From Timema cristinae (taxonomy: Eukaryota > Arthropoda > Insecta > Phasmatodea > Timematidae), in NCBI GenBank assembly GCA_039000515.1, contig JBCFYV010000012.1, positions 87,202,284-87,266,283 on the forward strand: a DNA stretch of 64,000 nt, written 5' to 3'. Below, in pieces: positions 22,531-33,294 of the stretch (position 1 is the first letter of the stretch; every line of letters begins with the position of its first letter). Position numbers and translations under genes: made by a program. Below the pieces are notes generated by a model, which ran no database searches, was not told the DNA's origin, and was given only the letters and a program-made list of their open reading frames with translations.

Positions 22531-22777
22531 ATCCTAGTTATGTAGGTCTACATCAGCCGTTAAGCTCAACGATAGTTTGAAATTTAAAACTGCCCCATTT
22601 GTTGTTTCTCGGTGCTGTTAACAATTTCTTCAGCAAAATGTAGCCACTGTTTGCACTCAAACAAAGCCGTTATAACTACTACTTGGGAGTAGATTATAAG
22701 ATAGCGACACAATGTAATCCCTCAATGTAAGACAGCTACCAGAACCTTACAGGAATTAGTTAAAGCTATTATATAGC

Positions 22778-23016
22778 TACAGTAGCCCCATGGCTTCTTT
22801 GGTGCTGACTGACAGCTCACAGCTCACAACTAAATGCTTTGAAAAGTTACCAGACCAAATTATATATCCCTACGCCGACCCATATGATCTGTAAAAACAT
22901 GTGTTTAGCATCTGTCACTTCTGACGGTCAAATTTTAGGTATATACCTAAATGTTGACTGTCAGAAGTCAGCTGTGAGCTGTCAGTCAGCACCAAAGAAG
23001 CCATGGGGCAACTGTA
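22778..23016 (+). mobile_element. Tc1/mariner-type MITE, copy 2 (22780-23014)
   Basis: CAGTAGCCCCATGGCTTCTT at the left and its complement at the right (one mismatch near the end), flanked by TA. Same orientation and internal hairpin as copy 1. This copy defines the family ends best. Confidence 0.88.
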
Positions 23017-23026
23017 TATTAATGTT

Positions 23027-23266
23027 TGTTAGCATCAGGTCTTACTACCTGTTCGCCATTCGGGTATACGCCTATGTTCTAACTATACTAATGGGTTAGG
23101 GATTAGGAAAGATACATTTATAGTAAATGTACCCACATTTGTGTGGAGGGAGAGTGAAAAACCATACATGGAAAAGCATCATCAGTACACTCAACCAGGA
23201 GTGAGCCCTGATCTCCCCGTCTTCGGGTGACTGCGAGAGTAGCGTCCTAGATCATGTTACCACCGA
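23027..23266 (-). mobile_element. SINE-B copy
   Basis: Plus strand shows the tail (AGCATCAGGTCTTACTACCT), the body (CATTTGTGTGGAGGGAGAGT) and the head reversed (GAGTGAGCCCTGATCTCC ... GATCATGTTACCACCGAAG). Lies 10 bp from the MITE. Confidence 0.75.
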
Positions 23267-23453
23267 AGTAGTTATTATCCTTATTATTGACCTTGGCATT
23301 ACCACAAGATCCATTATAACAATAATATTACAAATATTAGGCTTATTTCAAATATAGACATGAGATCATTAATCTTTGCCAATTTAGAGGCATTTATGCT
23401 CATGTCAGTAGAAAGTAGAAACTTAAGTAACCTAAGTGAACTTAACGATGTTG

Positions 23454-23757
23454 GTGATCTGGTGGTCTAGGGGTAAGGTGTCAAACTTCTGTGCTGGGGG
23501 TCCGGGGTTCAATCCTCGGTCCCAGCACAGGTTTATCTGATTGCCAAACCCTTCCTTCACCTCTGACAAGACGTGTATTAATCACAGCTTGTGAATGTGG
23601 GGAATGCCAGGCCTCCACCGTGGTTCGGATCCCACGTTAAACTGCAGGTCCTTCATTTCATCTCACAATCACCCTACCATTACACATTAGCGTAAGTGTG
23701 TACAACCCGAATGGGTAGTAAGACGCGGTGCTAACAATTATAATTATGCTGATGATG

Positions 23758-23802
<45 letters not shown>
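23454..23802 (+). mobile_element. SINE-A copy, full length
   Basis: GTGATCTGGTGGTCTAGGGG, GGGGTTCAATCCTCGG, body, CAACCCGAATGGGTAGTAAG and a long (AAT)n tail. This is the most complete example of the family in the window (about 350 bp including tail). Confidence 0.88.
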
Positions 23803-24026
23803 TAACAACGTTATCATCGATCACTCGGCTGAAATAGTCTTAGAATTAAAACTATTGTTAATAAGTCCTGTTCTCTAAAATTTACTAAGAATAAAATAAT
23901 GAACTATTTTCCCTACTAGGCCCTATATAAAGCACTGCATGCAATATTATATCGTGCTTGTACAAAAACACAATGTTAGAGTTATTTATATTTGTATGAT
24001 AAGGTACGTTATATTTGTCGTCCCAG

Positions 24027-24695
24027 GCCACCTAAAGCCTTCAGTCCACCCTGGAAGTTATCCTGGGGCCACTTCAATCCTATCTGTACACCCCTGGTTG
24101 TTGTCCCAAGCCATTTACAACTTACCAGTCCACCCCTGGTAGCTGTCCTTGGGGCTGTTTGAAACCTATGAATTCACCCCTAGTAGCTGTCCTTGGGGCT
24201 GTTAGAAACCTATGAATTTTCCCCTGGTAACTGTCTCTGGGGCCACCTGAAACCTACCAGTCCAACCCTGGTAGTGGTCTCCGGAGTCACTTTAAACCTA
24301 TGAATTCACCCCTAGTAGCTGTCCTTGGGGCTGTTAGAAACCTATGAATTCACCCCTGGTAACTGTCTCTGGGGCCACCTGAAACCTACCAGTCCAACCT
24401 GGTAGTGGTCTCGGTCACTTTAAAACCTATGAATTCACCCCTGGTAACTGTCCTTGGGGCGGTTAGAAACCTATGAATTCACCCCTGGTAAACTGTCTCT
24501 GGGGCCACCTGAAACCTACCAGTCCAACCCTGGTAGTGGTCTCCTGGGTCACTTGAAACCTATGAATTCGCCCCTAATAACTGTCCCTGGGGCTGTTAGA
24601 AACCTATGAATTCACCCCTTGTAACTGTCCTTGGGGCCGTTTGAAACCTATGAGTCCACCTCGTGGTAGCTAACCCGGGCCGCTTCGAACCTATT
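24027..24695. repeat. 44-bp minisatellite, about 15 degenerate units
   Basis: Units read CCTATGAATTCACCCCTAGT then AGCTGTCCTTGGGGCTGTTA and GAAA. An alternate unit type (CCTACCAGTCCAACCCTGGT, AGTGGTCTC) alternates with it in the first two thirds. This gives a higher-order pattern of about 130 bp. It lies just downstream (about 100 bp) of the signal-peptide exon in its intron. Confidence 0.9.
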
Positions 24696-24792
24696 AGTGG
24701 TAATGCCCACAGACGACTTAAACGCCTAGCTTATACACTTATGTCAAGTACTTTAGTGTTAAAGCGCATGGTTAAAATGAAAGGTAACTCAC

Positions 24793-24862
24793 CTGAAGCG
24801 GCAAAGCTCACAAGAGCGGCCATGAGAGCGCAGAGCAGCTGACATCTGCTGGCGGCCAGCAT
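24793..24862 (-). CDS. First coding exon: signal peptide of the secreted multi-domain protein
   Basis: The minus-strand ATG at 24862-24860 opens MLAASRCQLLCALMAALVSF followed by AAS. This is a short n-region, a hydrophobic core and a small-residue cleavage region, i.e. a typical signal peptide. The GTGAGT donor begins at 24792 and leaves phase 1, the same phase as every downstream exon of the WAP / thyroglobulin / antistasin / lustrin series; the split codon g + ag gives Glu before RSGRCP. An in-frame ATG further upstream exists, but using it would bury the hydrophobic segment. A likely 5'-UTR acceptor (pyrimidine-rich, ending GTCGCAG at 24877) lies 14 bases upstream of the chosen ATG. The assignment to the same gene rests on phase, strand and topology, and the intron would be about 17.8 kb. 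Confidence 0.7.
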
Positions 24863-25499
24863 AACTTCACGGCACTCTGCGACACAGAACGAGACATAAT
24901 GTAGGTTAAAGTAAGTACTACACTCCCCATCCACGATATAGTTTTATATTCAGCAGTTCAAAGGTTAACATGACTAAATAAGTTTAATTTGGGCAAACCG
25001 AAACGTCTTTTTCTATACTCGGACGATTTTAAACATTTTTATCTACAGTTTATTAGCTCATTTCCTCCTAAAAACCACCCAATTTCAAATTAGTGTTTAC
25101 AGTGCCTCTCCTGTTTATATCCTCCAGGAACTATCACTTCTCCAGGTTTTTAACTCCTCTCCTATTTATTATCTCCTAGGCACCGGCTCTACCTGGTGTG
25201 AGATCGGGGAACTAGTCTTCTACCATCCGGCGGAGATTTCAAGGTCAGGCGGGATCGCAACTCTGCCCCAAATGCAAGGCTCTCTTCTTGCCTCTACTCT
25301 ACTGCCTCTTTCAATCGTGGAACAGCGCGTTGTGTGCTTATTTACAGGCAACGCACATGGGTTATTTCCCTTAAACAGTATTAACTTTCTCCGTAAATAT
25401 AAAAAAGTACCCGAATTCATTCAAACAAAAATATCAATTTATTTTTATATTTATTTTAGATATTCAACATGTACTTTCTGAACGGACTGATGAGACACG
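24863..25499. other. Upstream flank of signal-peptide exon, promoter not identified
   Basis: Probably 5'-UTR intron or upstream sequence of the minus-strand gene. No clear TATA box, initiator or CpG-rich block was seen, so the transcription start may be further right. Confidence 0.4.
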
Positions 25500-25745
25500 A
25501 GAATTTCTATGAGCGAGAACGAAAAGGCCTACCAGTTTTGCCCGAAAAGGTATTTTCTCATGCCTTCCAGAGTTATTTTACATGCCAAATACTTGAGACC
25601 GATGGCTTTACTTTCCCTCCGACGGAAGTTGTGCTACAAATGTTTACTGCCAAAGAAAAATCCGTCGACCACGGCTGCGTTTGAGCCCAAGAACATCGGG
25701 TCATGAGTCATGTACTTTACCCTAAGACCACTGAGGTCGACCAAA
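25500..25745 (-). mobile_element. SINE-like element with decayed tRNA-like head
   Basis: On the minus strand GACCTCAGTGGTCTTAGGGT and GTTCTTGGGCTCAAACG sit at A- and B-box spacing at the 5' side. The body does not match the other SINE families here. Short open frames across it are incidental. Confidence 0.4.
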
Positions 25746-26189
25746 AACATAATAAATCGTGGTGTTATTTCGACAATCATGGGATAAAAGCTTTGACTGA
25801 GAAATCAAAAATAAAATAGATAGGATCTATCATCTTGTGTGAGTGGAAAATGATTAAAAACCATCCCTTACTCTGGACACAGTACATGAACAATGTAACT
25901 CAAGTACGCATACAAAGGGGTTCAAACTGGGCATTTGTCATCGTCCCCCCTCCCCGCGTAATTATTTTTGATAGAAACGTTAAATCGTATGACATAGAAC
26001 TAAAATGTATCAATGAAGATAAAATAACAGTAATAATTTAGCTACATGTGTGCTATGTTCTGTAACAGTACGGATTAATTCCAGATATAAAATTGCTGTG
26101 ATAATATTTCGGTTGTCTATAGCTCCGTGGTCGAGCGCATATCATCACTATACGGAATAGATACCGTTTAACTAACTTGCAAACCACTG

Positions 26190-27444
26190 CATCAGAACCA
26201 TGAGTGGAAAGTGAATCAGAAGAGGCACGACCTCTGCAAGAGTACATCCCTGAAACTCATTACAAATCGCCTCATCTCATAGAACAGAAGGAAATGAACG
26301 ATTTGGTCCGTGATTTGAAACTCTCTAAATAGCAAGCTGAAATGTTGGAGTCTATACTGCAACAACGGAACCTTCTAGAGCAAGGTACAAAGATTTCAAG
26401 TTTTAGAACAAGAAATAGCTGTTTGTCTGGATTTTGTGAAATGAAGAATTCAATGTGTGTGTGCAAAGACGTGAATGGTTTGATGATCGAATTGGGTATT
26501 CAACATAACTCACATGAGTGGAGAATATTTATTGATTTATTTAAAGCAAGCTTAAAAGCAGTACTATTGCGTAATAGCAACAAACTTCCATCGGTGCCTT
26601 TGGTGCATGCGGTGAACACGAGGAAAACTTATGAAAGTATGGCTTTGCTGATGGAGGGAATCAAATTTAAAGATTATAAGTGGCAGATATGCTGTGATTT
26701 AAAAGTTGTCGCACTGCTTACAGGTTTACAGGGTGGGTTCACAAAATACTGTTGTTTTTTGTGATTGTGGAGCAGCCGAGACACTAAGAACCACTACAAA
26801 GTCAAGGAATGGCCTATGAGGAAATTATACACTGCTGGAAAGAAAAATGTTAAATTTACTCCATTGGTTGAGCCGAATAAAGTCATTTTGCCTCCACTTC
26901 ATATACAGTTAGGTTTGATGAAGAACTATGTAAAATCTCTCGATAAAGAAGGTCAGGCCTTTAATTATTTGAAAAAAATGTTTCCCAAGATGAGTGAAGC
27001 AAAGCTAAAAGAAGGTAAATTTATTGGGCCACAAATTAAGGCATTGTTGAAAGATCCTACTTTTGATGCTAAGCTTACAAATTATCAAGTTAGCTGTTGG
27101 TCCTTTCAAACCATTGTTTACGGCTTTTTGGGCCACAGAAGAGACGATAAATATGTTTCCATGGTGAGTGGTATATTGGACAACTACAAGAACATGGAGT
27201 GTAGAATGTCACTAAAAACTTACTTTTTACACTAGCATCTTGAATTTTCCCCATAAAATTATGGTGCTGTTAGTGAAGAATAGGGTGAACGCTTTCACAC
27301 AGATATCCTGACCATGGAGCATCGTTACCAAGGACACTGGAACCCTTCGATGATGGGCGATTACTGTTGGTTTCTATTTAGGGAGACTGATAAAACACCT
27401 TACAAAATAAAAGCCTCATCGTCCAATTTTGTCAAAGAAAAATG
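26190..27444 (+). pseudogene. Pseudogene of an unidentified repetitive protein family
   Basis: A conceptual frame runs from about 26225 (RPLQEYIPETHYKSPHLIEQ) through MLESILQQRNLL, NSHEWRIFIDLFKASLKAVL, VNTRKTYESM, GLQGGFTKYCCFL, LPPLHIQLGLMKNYVKSLDK, IGPQIKALLKD and MEHRYQGHWNPSMMGDYCWF to a stop near 27444. It is interrupted by at least five in-frame stops: TAG near 26330, TGA at 26762, TAG at 27233, then TAA and TAG near 27260 and 27285. The motifs resemble a high-copy protein family that I recall from arthropod and cnidarian genomes and that seems to travel with mobile DNA. I cannot name a domain or activity. The uniform similarity along the length with scattered stops indicates a once-intact gene of about 400 residues. 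Confidence 0.7.
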
Positions 27445-28122
27445 ATATTAAACTTTGTAACTGTTAATATCATGGCATAATGTGGATTATTTTAGTGCTT
27501 TTTGTTGGTTTAAATTGGTTTTTTACGCTATCAAGAAAACATAGATGAGTTCTGAGGGCTATGTTTTGTTTGTATTTAAAATGGTAAATAGTTGCTAATG
27601 TTATAATATTGTATTTGCATTAGTGCTGTGTATCTTGGAAATGTGACATAATAGATATAATTTGATTTTTCCACTAAATTCAGCACCCGAAAATTAGTTA
27701 TATCCACCCATTTACAAACCAGATACAGAAAAAAAGTGTCAATTTATTGACCCGTGAGTTGGTAAATATTTTAATAAAATTAACACACTTTCTTCCTGAG
27801 ATAGGTAATTAGTTTAAAAACCATACTAGTACGACTAGGGAGAAGATGTGTTAACTCATTTTTTTTTTAAATAATCTCTTGAGTATTTACAATAAGAGAG
27901 TACGCGTCTGAAAAAAAGTTAAAAACCATTTAGAGTAAACCTACTTCTCAATAACAAATAATGTTATATTTCTTCTTTATTTTCAATCACATAGACAATC
28001 AAAGTAATCGATGTTAAAACAAGGAAAGTCCGTGGAAAACAAACAAGCATTTCAAACATGAGAATGAATACAGAAATTAATTATTATTCTCGTCTACTTG
28101 TATATTGGCGTTTGATTGTATA
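27445..28122. other. AT-rich spacer, nothing recognised
   Basis: No coding similarity or repeat boundary was seen between the pseudogene and the MITE. Confidence 0.5.
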
Positions 28123-28360
28123 TACATAGCCCCATGGCTTCTTTGGTGCTGACTGACAGCTCACAGCTGACTTCTGACAGTCAACATTTAGGTATATACC
28201 TAAATTTTGACTGTCAGAAGTGACAGCTGCTAAACACATGTTTTTGCAGATCATGCGGTTCGGCGTAGGGATACATAATTTGGCCTGGTAGCTTTTAAAA
28301 GCTGTCAGATGTCAGCTGTGAGCTGTCAGTCAGCACCAAAGAAGCCATGGGGCTACTATA
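28123..28360 (-). mobile_element. Tc1/mariner-type MITE, copy 3 (28125-28358)
   Basis: The same terminal inverted repeats (ATAGCCCCATGGCTTCTTTG at the left, complement at the right), flanked by TA. The asymmetric interior (AAACATGTGTTTAGCA region) is reversed relative to copies 1 and 2, so this copy is inserted in the opposite orientation. Confidence 0.85.
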
Positions 28361-29273
28361 GTATATTCTTCTTGCATTCCCATCGGCTGATACGTCTAAA
28401 GTACAATTATTATCTATACTACACTCCATGCATAACGTAGAGTACAAGACGTTAAATCAACTTTATACATTGTGCACTATACACTATGTATCGATTATAA
28501 ACTCCATCATTGAAAATAATGTATTTCAACTTCTTGCTCACTATGTATGTGAGGCTTGCTTTCAAAATTTGAATATCAAATGTGTAACGAAAGGGCTACT
28601 GAAGGATATTTAATACCACTCTACTCAATGTACACTGCAACGAAAACAAATGTAATTATTTTAATGAGATGCGTCTCACCCAGCGCTTCAATCTCCCCTC
28701 GATCGACTTGTCATTAGAAACGACCTTGAGGACATGAATACCTTTTTCTGCTTCTGGCAGCCGCGATAAAACAAAGGGAGCCGATATGTTCCAGAAAAGA
28801 TGGTCCGAGCTCTTTTTCCACCGAGGTTTAAAGTGGTATTTCCTATGCACGTCACACGTTAACCTCGCTGACAATGAGCGCCTGCTTGCCCGGGTGTGTA
28901 GGGTCTGAGTCTTTGTCAACAATAGGTCATGAGCTTGTTACGAGAATAACAATTTGTTAAGACTGGTTTTTGGATGCAGCCATCAACGTCAGGTGTGCGT
29001 AGCTTTGTCTACATACTATGTAAGTTCCGTATCCTTATCGTCCTTAGGTCCGTATGAATTTTAATTCTATGCCGACTTGCTTAGGTGGCCGCATTGTTCC
29101 TGTGTTCTAACTATAAATATTTATCGTCGCTTTTATTTCACGTTATAGCATAATTTTTATTTTTTATAGTATCAATTTCCACTACGGTAACGAAAACGGA
29201 ATTAAAAATAATAATTTCTAGTATTTTTATTGAATAGCCAACCATGTTATGGTGATCTTAATTTTATTTGTCC
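28361..29273. other. Unannotated stretch
   Basis: Contains short open frames without recognisable motifs. A slightly GC-richer part at 28.66-28.92 kb has an open minus-strand frame of 88 residues that resembles nothing I know. Confidence 0.4.
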
Positions 29274-29452
29274 ATAACCTATACCTCCCTCTACGATAGG
29301 AGAGGTGGTGACATCTATAATATTTTTCTTTATTGCAAACATTGGATGAAATTAACTAGATTAACTACACTAGTTACTTTCAGCCAATGTTCGCATGTTT
29401 GCAATAAAGAACCTTACCACCTCTCTTACCGCAGAGAGGGTATACCTTGGTG
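29274..29452. mobile_element. Palindromic (snap-back) element
   Basis: The two halves are inverted copies. Left has TATACCTCCCTCTACGATAG, GAGAGGTGGT and TTTATTGCAAACATTGG. The right half has the complements of TATACCCTCTCTGCGGTAAG, GAGAGGTGGT and TTTATTGCAAACAT. The centre is near ATTAACTACACTAGTTAC. Each arm is about 85 bp. It is probably a short foldback MITE; no target duplication was resolved. Confidence 0.65.
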
Positions 29453-30264
29453 TGACAGCCAATCTTTCCACGCCAAGTATATACATCTTCTCTTCTGCAG
29501 ATAACAATTTAAAATATTTTACAACTCAACAAAATATGTGTTGATATGCGGAAATGAGTGAAAAACTTAACATTATCTTCTCTATGTTCATGAAAAAATG
29601 TTTAAAACGAGCTGATCTCCTACCTTGATCTTATTATAGGGTGCACACACCATTTTATATCCCCCCTCCCCCTACCTGTTTCTCCTTTTTATTTGAACTG
29701 CAAGAGCTAGAATGCTAACCTGACTGACCAGCAGTTGTTTTCTCTAACAGGCTCTCGTGAACCAGCTCACTCACGCTCGTCTATAAGGGCCCGACAGTAA
29801 GTTAATAAAAGTAGGAATGTGGTCGCTGGCAATGGTGACATATTCTACGCTAAAACTTTTTAGCAACTGATTTAGTTGGAGAAAATTTCAAATTTAAGTA
29901 ATTTATTAAACAAATCTTTCAAAGAGTAATGGTCACCTTACTAAGCCATCAGAGCTTCTAGTCTCATAAGATATATCGAAGGCCTATGTGATTTTTTCCC
30001 CTTTCAAGTAGACCACGACCGATCCACCCAATTCAGTGGTTTTAAACCTTTTTACAGGCGTAGTTCTTCTCATTCCTACACATTAAATTAAAGTACTCCA
30101 AGAGTTTGATTTTTTTTAAATAAGTAAGTTAATCAATTAGCTAAACCCTTCCTCCTAGTCATACTAGGCCTAATATTTGGTTGTAAAAATAATTACTTAA
30201 ATGTTTCGTTTTTATCTGACTAGACACTCCTTCAAACACGATTAATTATTTTTTTACACGTAAG
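29453..30264. other. Unannotated AT-rich stretch
   Basis: Nothing recognisable apart from pyrimidine-rich tracts. Confidence 0.4.
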
Positions 30265-30512
30265 GCTACACGACTTAAGACACACTCTTGTGTTAAACTG
30301 GCTTGCTGAAGACGGGGATATCGGAGTTCACAGCTCAGTTGTATAGCTACTGAGGGTGGTTTTTCCTAAATGGTTTCCCACTCTTCTACCACGCAAATGC
30401 GGCTATATTACCTCTAAAATGCTTCCTTCCTCAACCCTACCCCATCAGAGTAATTATTATTTATGCATAAAAATTGAAGTGGAAAGGTAGTTAGACATGG
30501 TATTAAAAATAC
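30265..30512 (+). mobile_element. SINE-B copy, diverged
   Basis: Retains GAAGACGGGGATATCGGAGTTC (head, split here as two blocks), GGTTTTTCCTAAATGGTTTC, CACGCAAATGCGG and a decayed tail (GTAGTTAGACATGGTATTAA). Confidence 0.6.
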
Positions 30513-30547
30513 AGAAATGTTAGGTTATTAAAAAAAAATTATTTTCC

Positions 30548-30745
30548 TTCCCGTGATCCACGTCGTACTACTCGTCCGGGATGTTCTCATATCCACCACA
30601 CATATTGGATAGGACTAAGAAAAGTAGGATTTAGAGTAAGTGTACACAAATTTGCGTGGTGTTCTAGTGGAAAACCACGCCATCTCAGTACACCTCAGGC
30701 AGGGGTTTGAGCCTCGACATTACCGTCACTAAACCAGACGAGACT
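30548..30745 (-). mobile_element. SINE-B copy, diverged
   Basis: Plus strand shows tail remnants (CACGTCGTACTACTCGTCCG), the body (CAAATTTGCGTGG) and part of the head (AGGGGTTTGAGCCTCGACAT). It lies head-outward 35 bp from the previous copy, so the two are tail to tail. Confidence 0.6.
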
Positions 30746-31521
30746 GCCTTAAAAGACAATTCTGGGAGTTGAAGGAGGAGACAGAGTACAGGGAGCGTTG
30801 GCGGTCTAAGTTCACTGACAAAATTAATGGACCTGTCGTAAGACAGAACATCTAATAATAATAGTGTAGTGGGGTTTTAATGTTTATAAAATGTATCTCG
30901 TTGTTTACTTTGTTTTGTTTATGTAATATAGTGCTATCCTTTCCACCGAACGAGGCAGTGAAACTGCTCTAAATAAAGAACACAATGTTGGATTCCATCT
31001 TGATAATAGGACACGCCATCAAATGTATCGCAGCAGAAAGACCGGTGTGACGTCATACTCTCGGAGAGAACTGAGGAGTGTTATTCCGCTCCATTTCCGA
31101 CCACCGAGTGTAGCAGTTTTCGACCGTGGTATCCTCTCTTTCCTTCAACTTACAAATTATTAATCGAGGAAGGGAAGGAAGGGGCTGTTGCGAAATAGCA
31201 TCCATCAAAAACATCAAAATTAGGTCAATAAAGCAACTCTTGTGTGTTGCCACAGGTACCAAAGATGGGTCCAACGTAATTAATTCTCTCCTCGCGTCGT
31301 ATGGGCGGTTTCCACGGATACCACCAGTATGAGATAAGCGCGCCATTACAAGAGACGTCGCTATGTGGCCAGACCAGGAACAATGGAAGGGTTAAGAAAC
31401 AAACACATCCCTGAATATTCATCACTCGCGTTACTACTGTGTATTAGTGTAGAGGTAACAATGGCGGGAAGAACCCGCCATAACCGCGTCCATTTATCAC
31501 ACGACACGACTGGAGCTAATA
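30746..31521. other. Unannotated stretch
   Basis: No gene recognised. Two overlapping open frames at 31053-31346 (-) and 31126-31332 (+) show no motif. Confidence 0.4.
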
Positions 31522-31764
31522 TTTATTTATCTATACTACCGCTTACTATCCGACGTTTATGTACTAATTATGCTAGTATATTAAGGATAAGGAAGATTGA
31601 ATTTAGAAGAAGTATACTGGCATTTGCGTGTAGGGAGAGTGGAAAACCATTAGGTAAAAAAAATCTCTGTACAACCGACCGGGATTCGAACGTCAATATC
31701 ACCGTCTTTGGCAGGCTAGTCCATTGTGAGAATGACGCTTTAGAATATGTGGCCACCGTGGCCA
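31522..31764 (-). mobile_element. SINE-B copy
   Basis: Plus strand: tail remnant (ACTACCGCTTACTATCCGAC), body (GGCATTTGCGTGTAGGGAGA), B-box complement (GACCGGGATTCGAACG) and head end (GAATATGTGGCCACCG). The open frames that cover it are incidental. Confidence 0.7.
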
Positions 31765-32050
31765 TGTGGCAGTAAAAAGACAAATTTAATTTAGGTTATA
31801 ATAAATTAAATTTGTGTTTTTGCTGCTTGAACTCACACTTGACTTAAACTCATAAGTTTATATTATATGTATTTTAATGTGTTATCTATATATGTTACTT
31901 ATATTTTAATATGTTCTTAACTTTTTTGATATTATTATGGAAATCTAGTGAAGTTCTCAAAATTGTCAATTCATTCCAATTTATGTTACTTATTCCGATG
32001 TGTTTTATATTTTATACACTTGTTGATATTTGGACTTTATATTAAACTTC

Positions 32051-32235
32051 AATTTTCAAATTCATCTTGTGAATGTGTGGAATGCCAGGTCGCCACCGTG
32101 GTTCGGATTCCACGTTAAACTGTAGGTCCTCCATTTCATCTCACAATCACCCTACCATTACACATTAGCGTAAGTGCGTATAACCCGAACGGGTAGTAAG
32201 ACGCGGTGCTAATAATAATAATAATTTTCAAATTC
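32051..32235 (+). mobile_element. 5'-truncated SINE-A (32064-32222) with 13-bp target duplication
   Basis: AATTTTCAAATTC stands at 32051-32063 and again at 32223-32235. Between them is only the 3' part of SINE-A, from CTTGTGAATGTG through ATAACCCGAACGGGTAGTAA to a short (TAA)n. Loss of the tRNA head together with a long target duplication is the signature of incomplete target-primed reverse transcription. Confidence 0.9.
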
Positions 32236-33294
32236 TATTATCACAATTATATGAGAGGGGCTCAAATCAGTATTATTACAATTTTACTAGCTAATTAAAT
32301 CCTAATTCATTCTTCAATACTCAGTTTTGATGATTTTGTTTCTTTCCATAGACAAAGTATTGTAGCGGGATTATTTGGAACACTTTAAATTTGAACAAGG
32401 GTCTTCTTTTGTCTTCGACGGATCTGATCAGGGCTGAAATCCACCCAGTTCCTTTGAAAACCATAATTAAATGGTAAATATGTGATGAGGGAAGCATTAA
32501 ACTAGTTCAGAGGAGAGTGTAATGTCAGGCAATGAACTGGAAGTGTTTTTAAAGAAAGGTTCTTCATGTTAGTTCCAAACATAAGGATTTGAATCTCAAG
32601 TGGTATTTGTCTAGTTTTATTGAATACTTTTTTTCTTTTCATGGTGAAATCACTCCAATTTTTATCCAATTTTATACATTATTACTTCCGGCCATCAACT
32701 ACCAAAAAACTATTATAAAATAATCTTCAGTAACTTAATCAAACTTATTAAACTTAATTGGTCACATATTTCAATCAGAAATATTATTATAGAATAATAG
32801 TTGATTTTTTTCACCCTTTGGACATAACATTTTTATTTTATCTCCAAAATATATTTTTCACTAGTCCCTATATTTTATTTAAATTAACTAGAACCATAAC
32901 AAACTTTGTCTCTGTAAAATAACATTAATTTCATATTTTTAATTAGATGTTACAAATAGTATTGCTTGTCTCATTCAAAAATCTAAAAAAATACATTCTA
33001 AAACTTTTATTTGTGTAAATAAATATTTTAAGTATACTTTTCATGATGTGAGCTATATTTGTAAAACCTTTATTTGTGTAAATAAATATTATAAAACTAC
33101 TATGTTTGTGTTTTAACGTCCACACCTAAACACCAACTCTCCTATTCTATAAATATAAGTTTTATTTAGCTTATAAGCTCAGTCTCAAACATTATGGACA
33201 AGTTTAAACATTCAAAATAAAACAAATTGTTTCTAAAATAATTAAATCATTTTACTTTCTCCTTGGGTAGCAATCTACAATTTATAAATGAAAA
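32236..33294. other. Unannotated AT-rich stretch
   Basis: Very AT-rich. A short direct repeat (TTTATTTGTGTAAATAAATATT) occurs at about 33005-33028 and 33067-33090. Nothing else recognised. Confidence 0.4.

Noticed and set aside
23454..23530. Possible true tRNA gene at the SINE-A heads (also at 8.7, 12.97, 15.8 kb)
   Set aside because: A and B boxes are present but the sequence does not close into a cloverleaf with a paired acceptor stem. It is always followed by the same SINE body and TAA tail.
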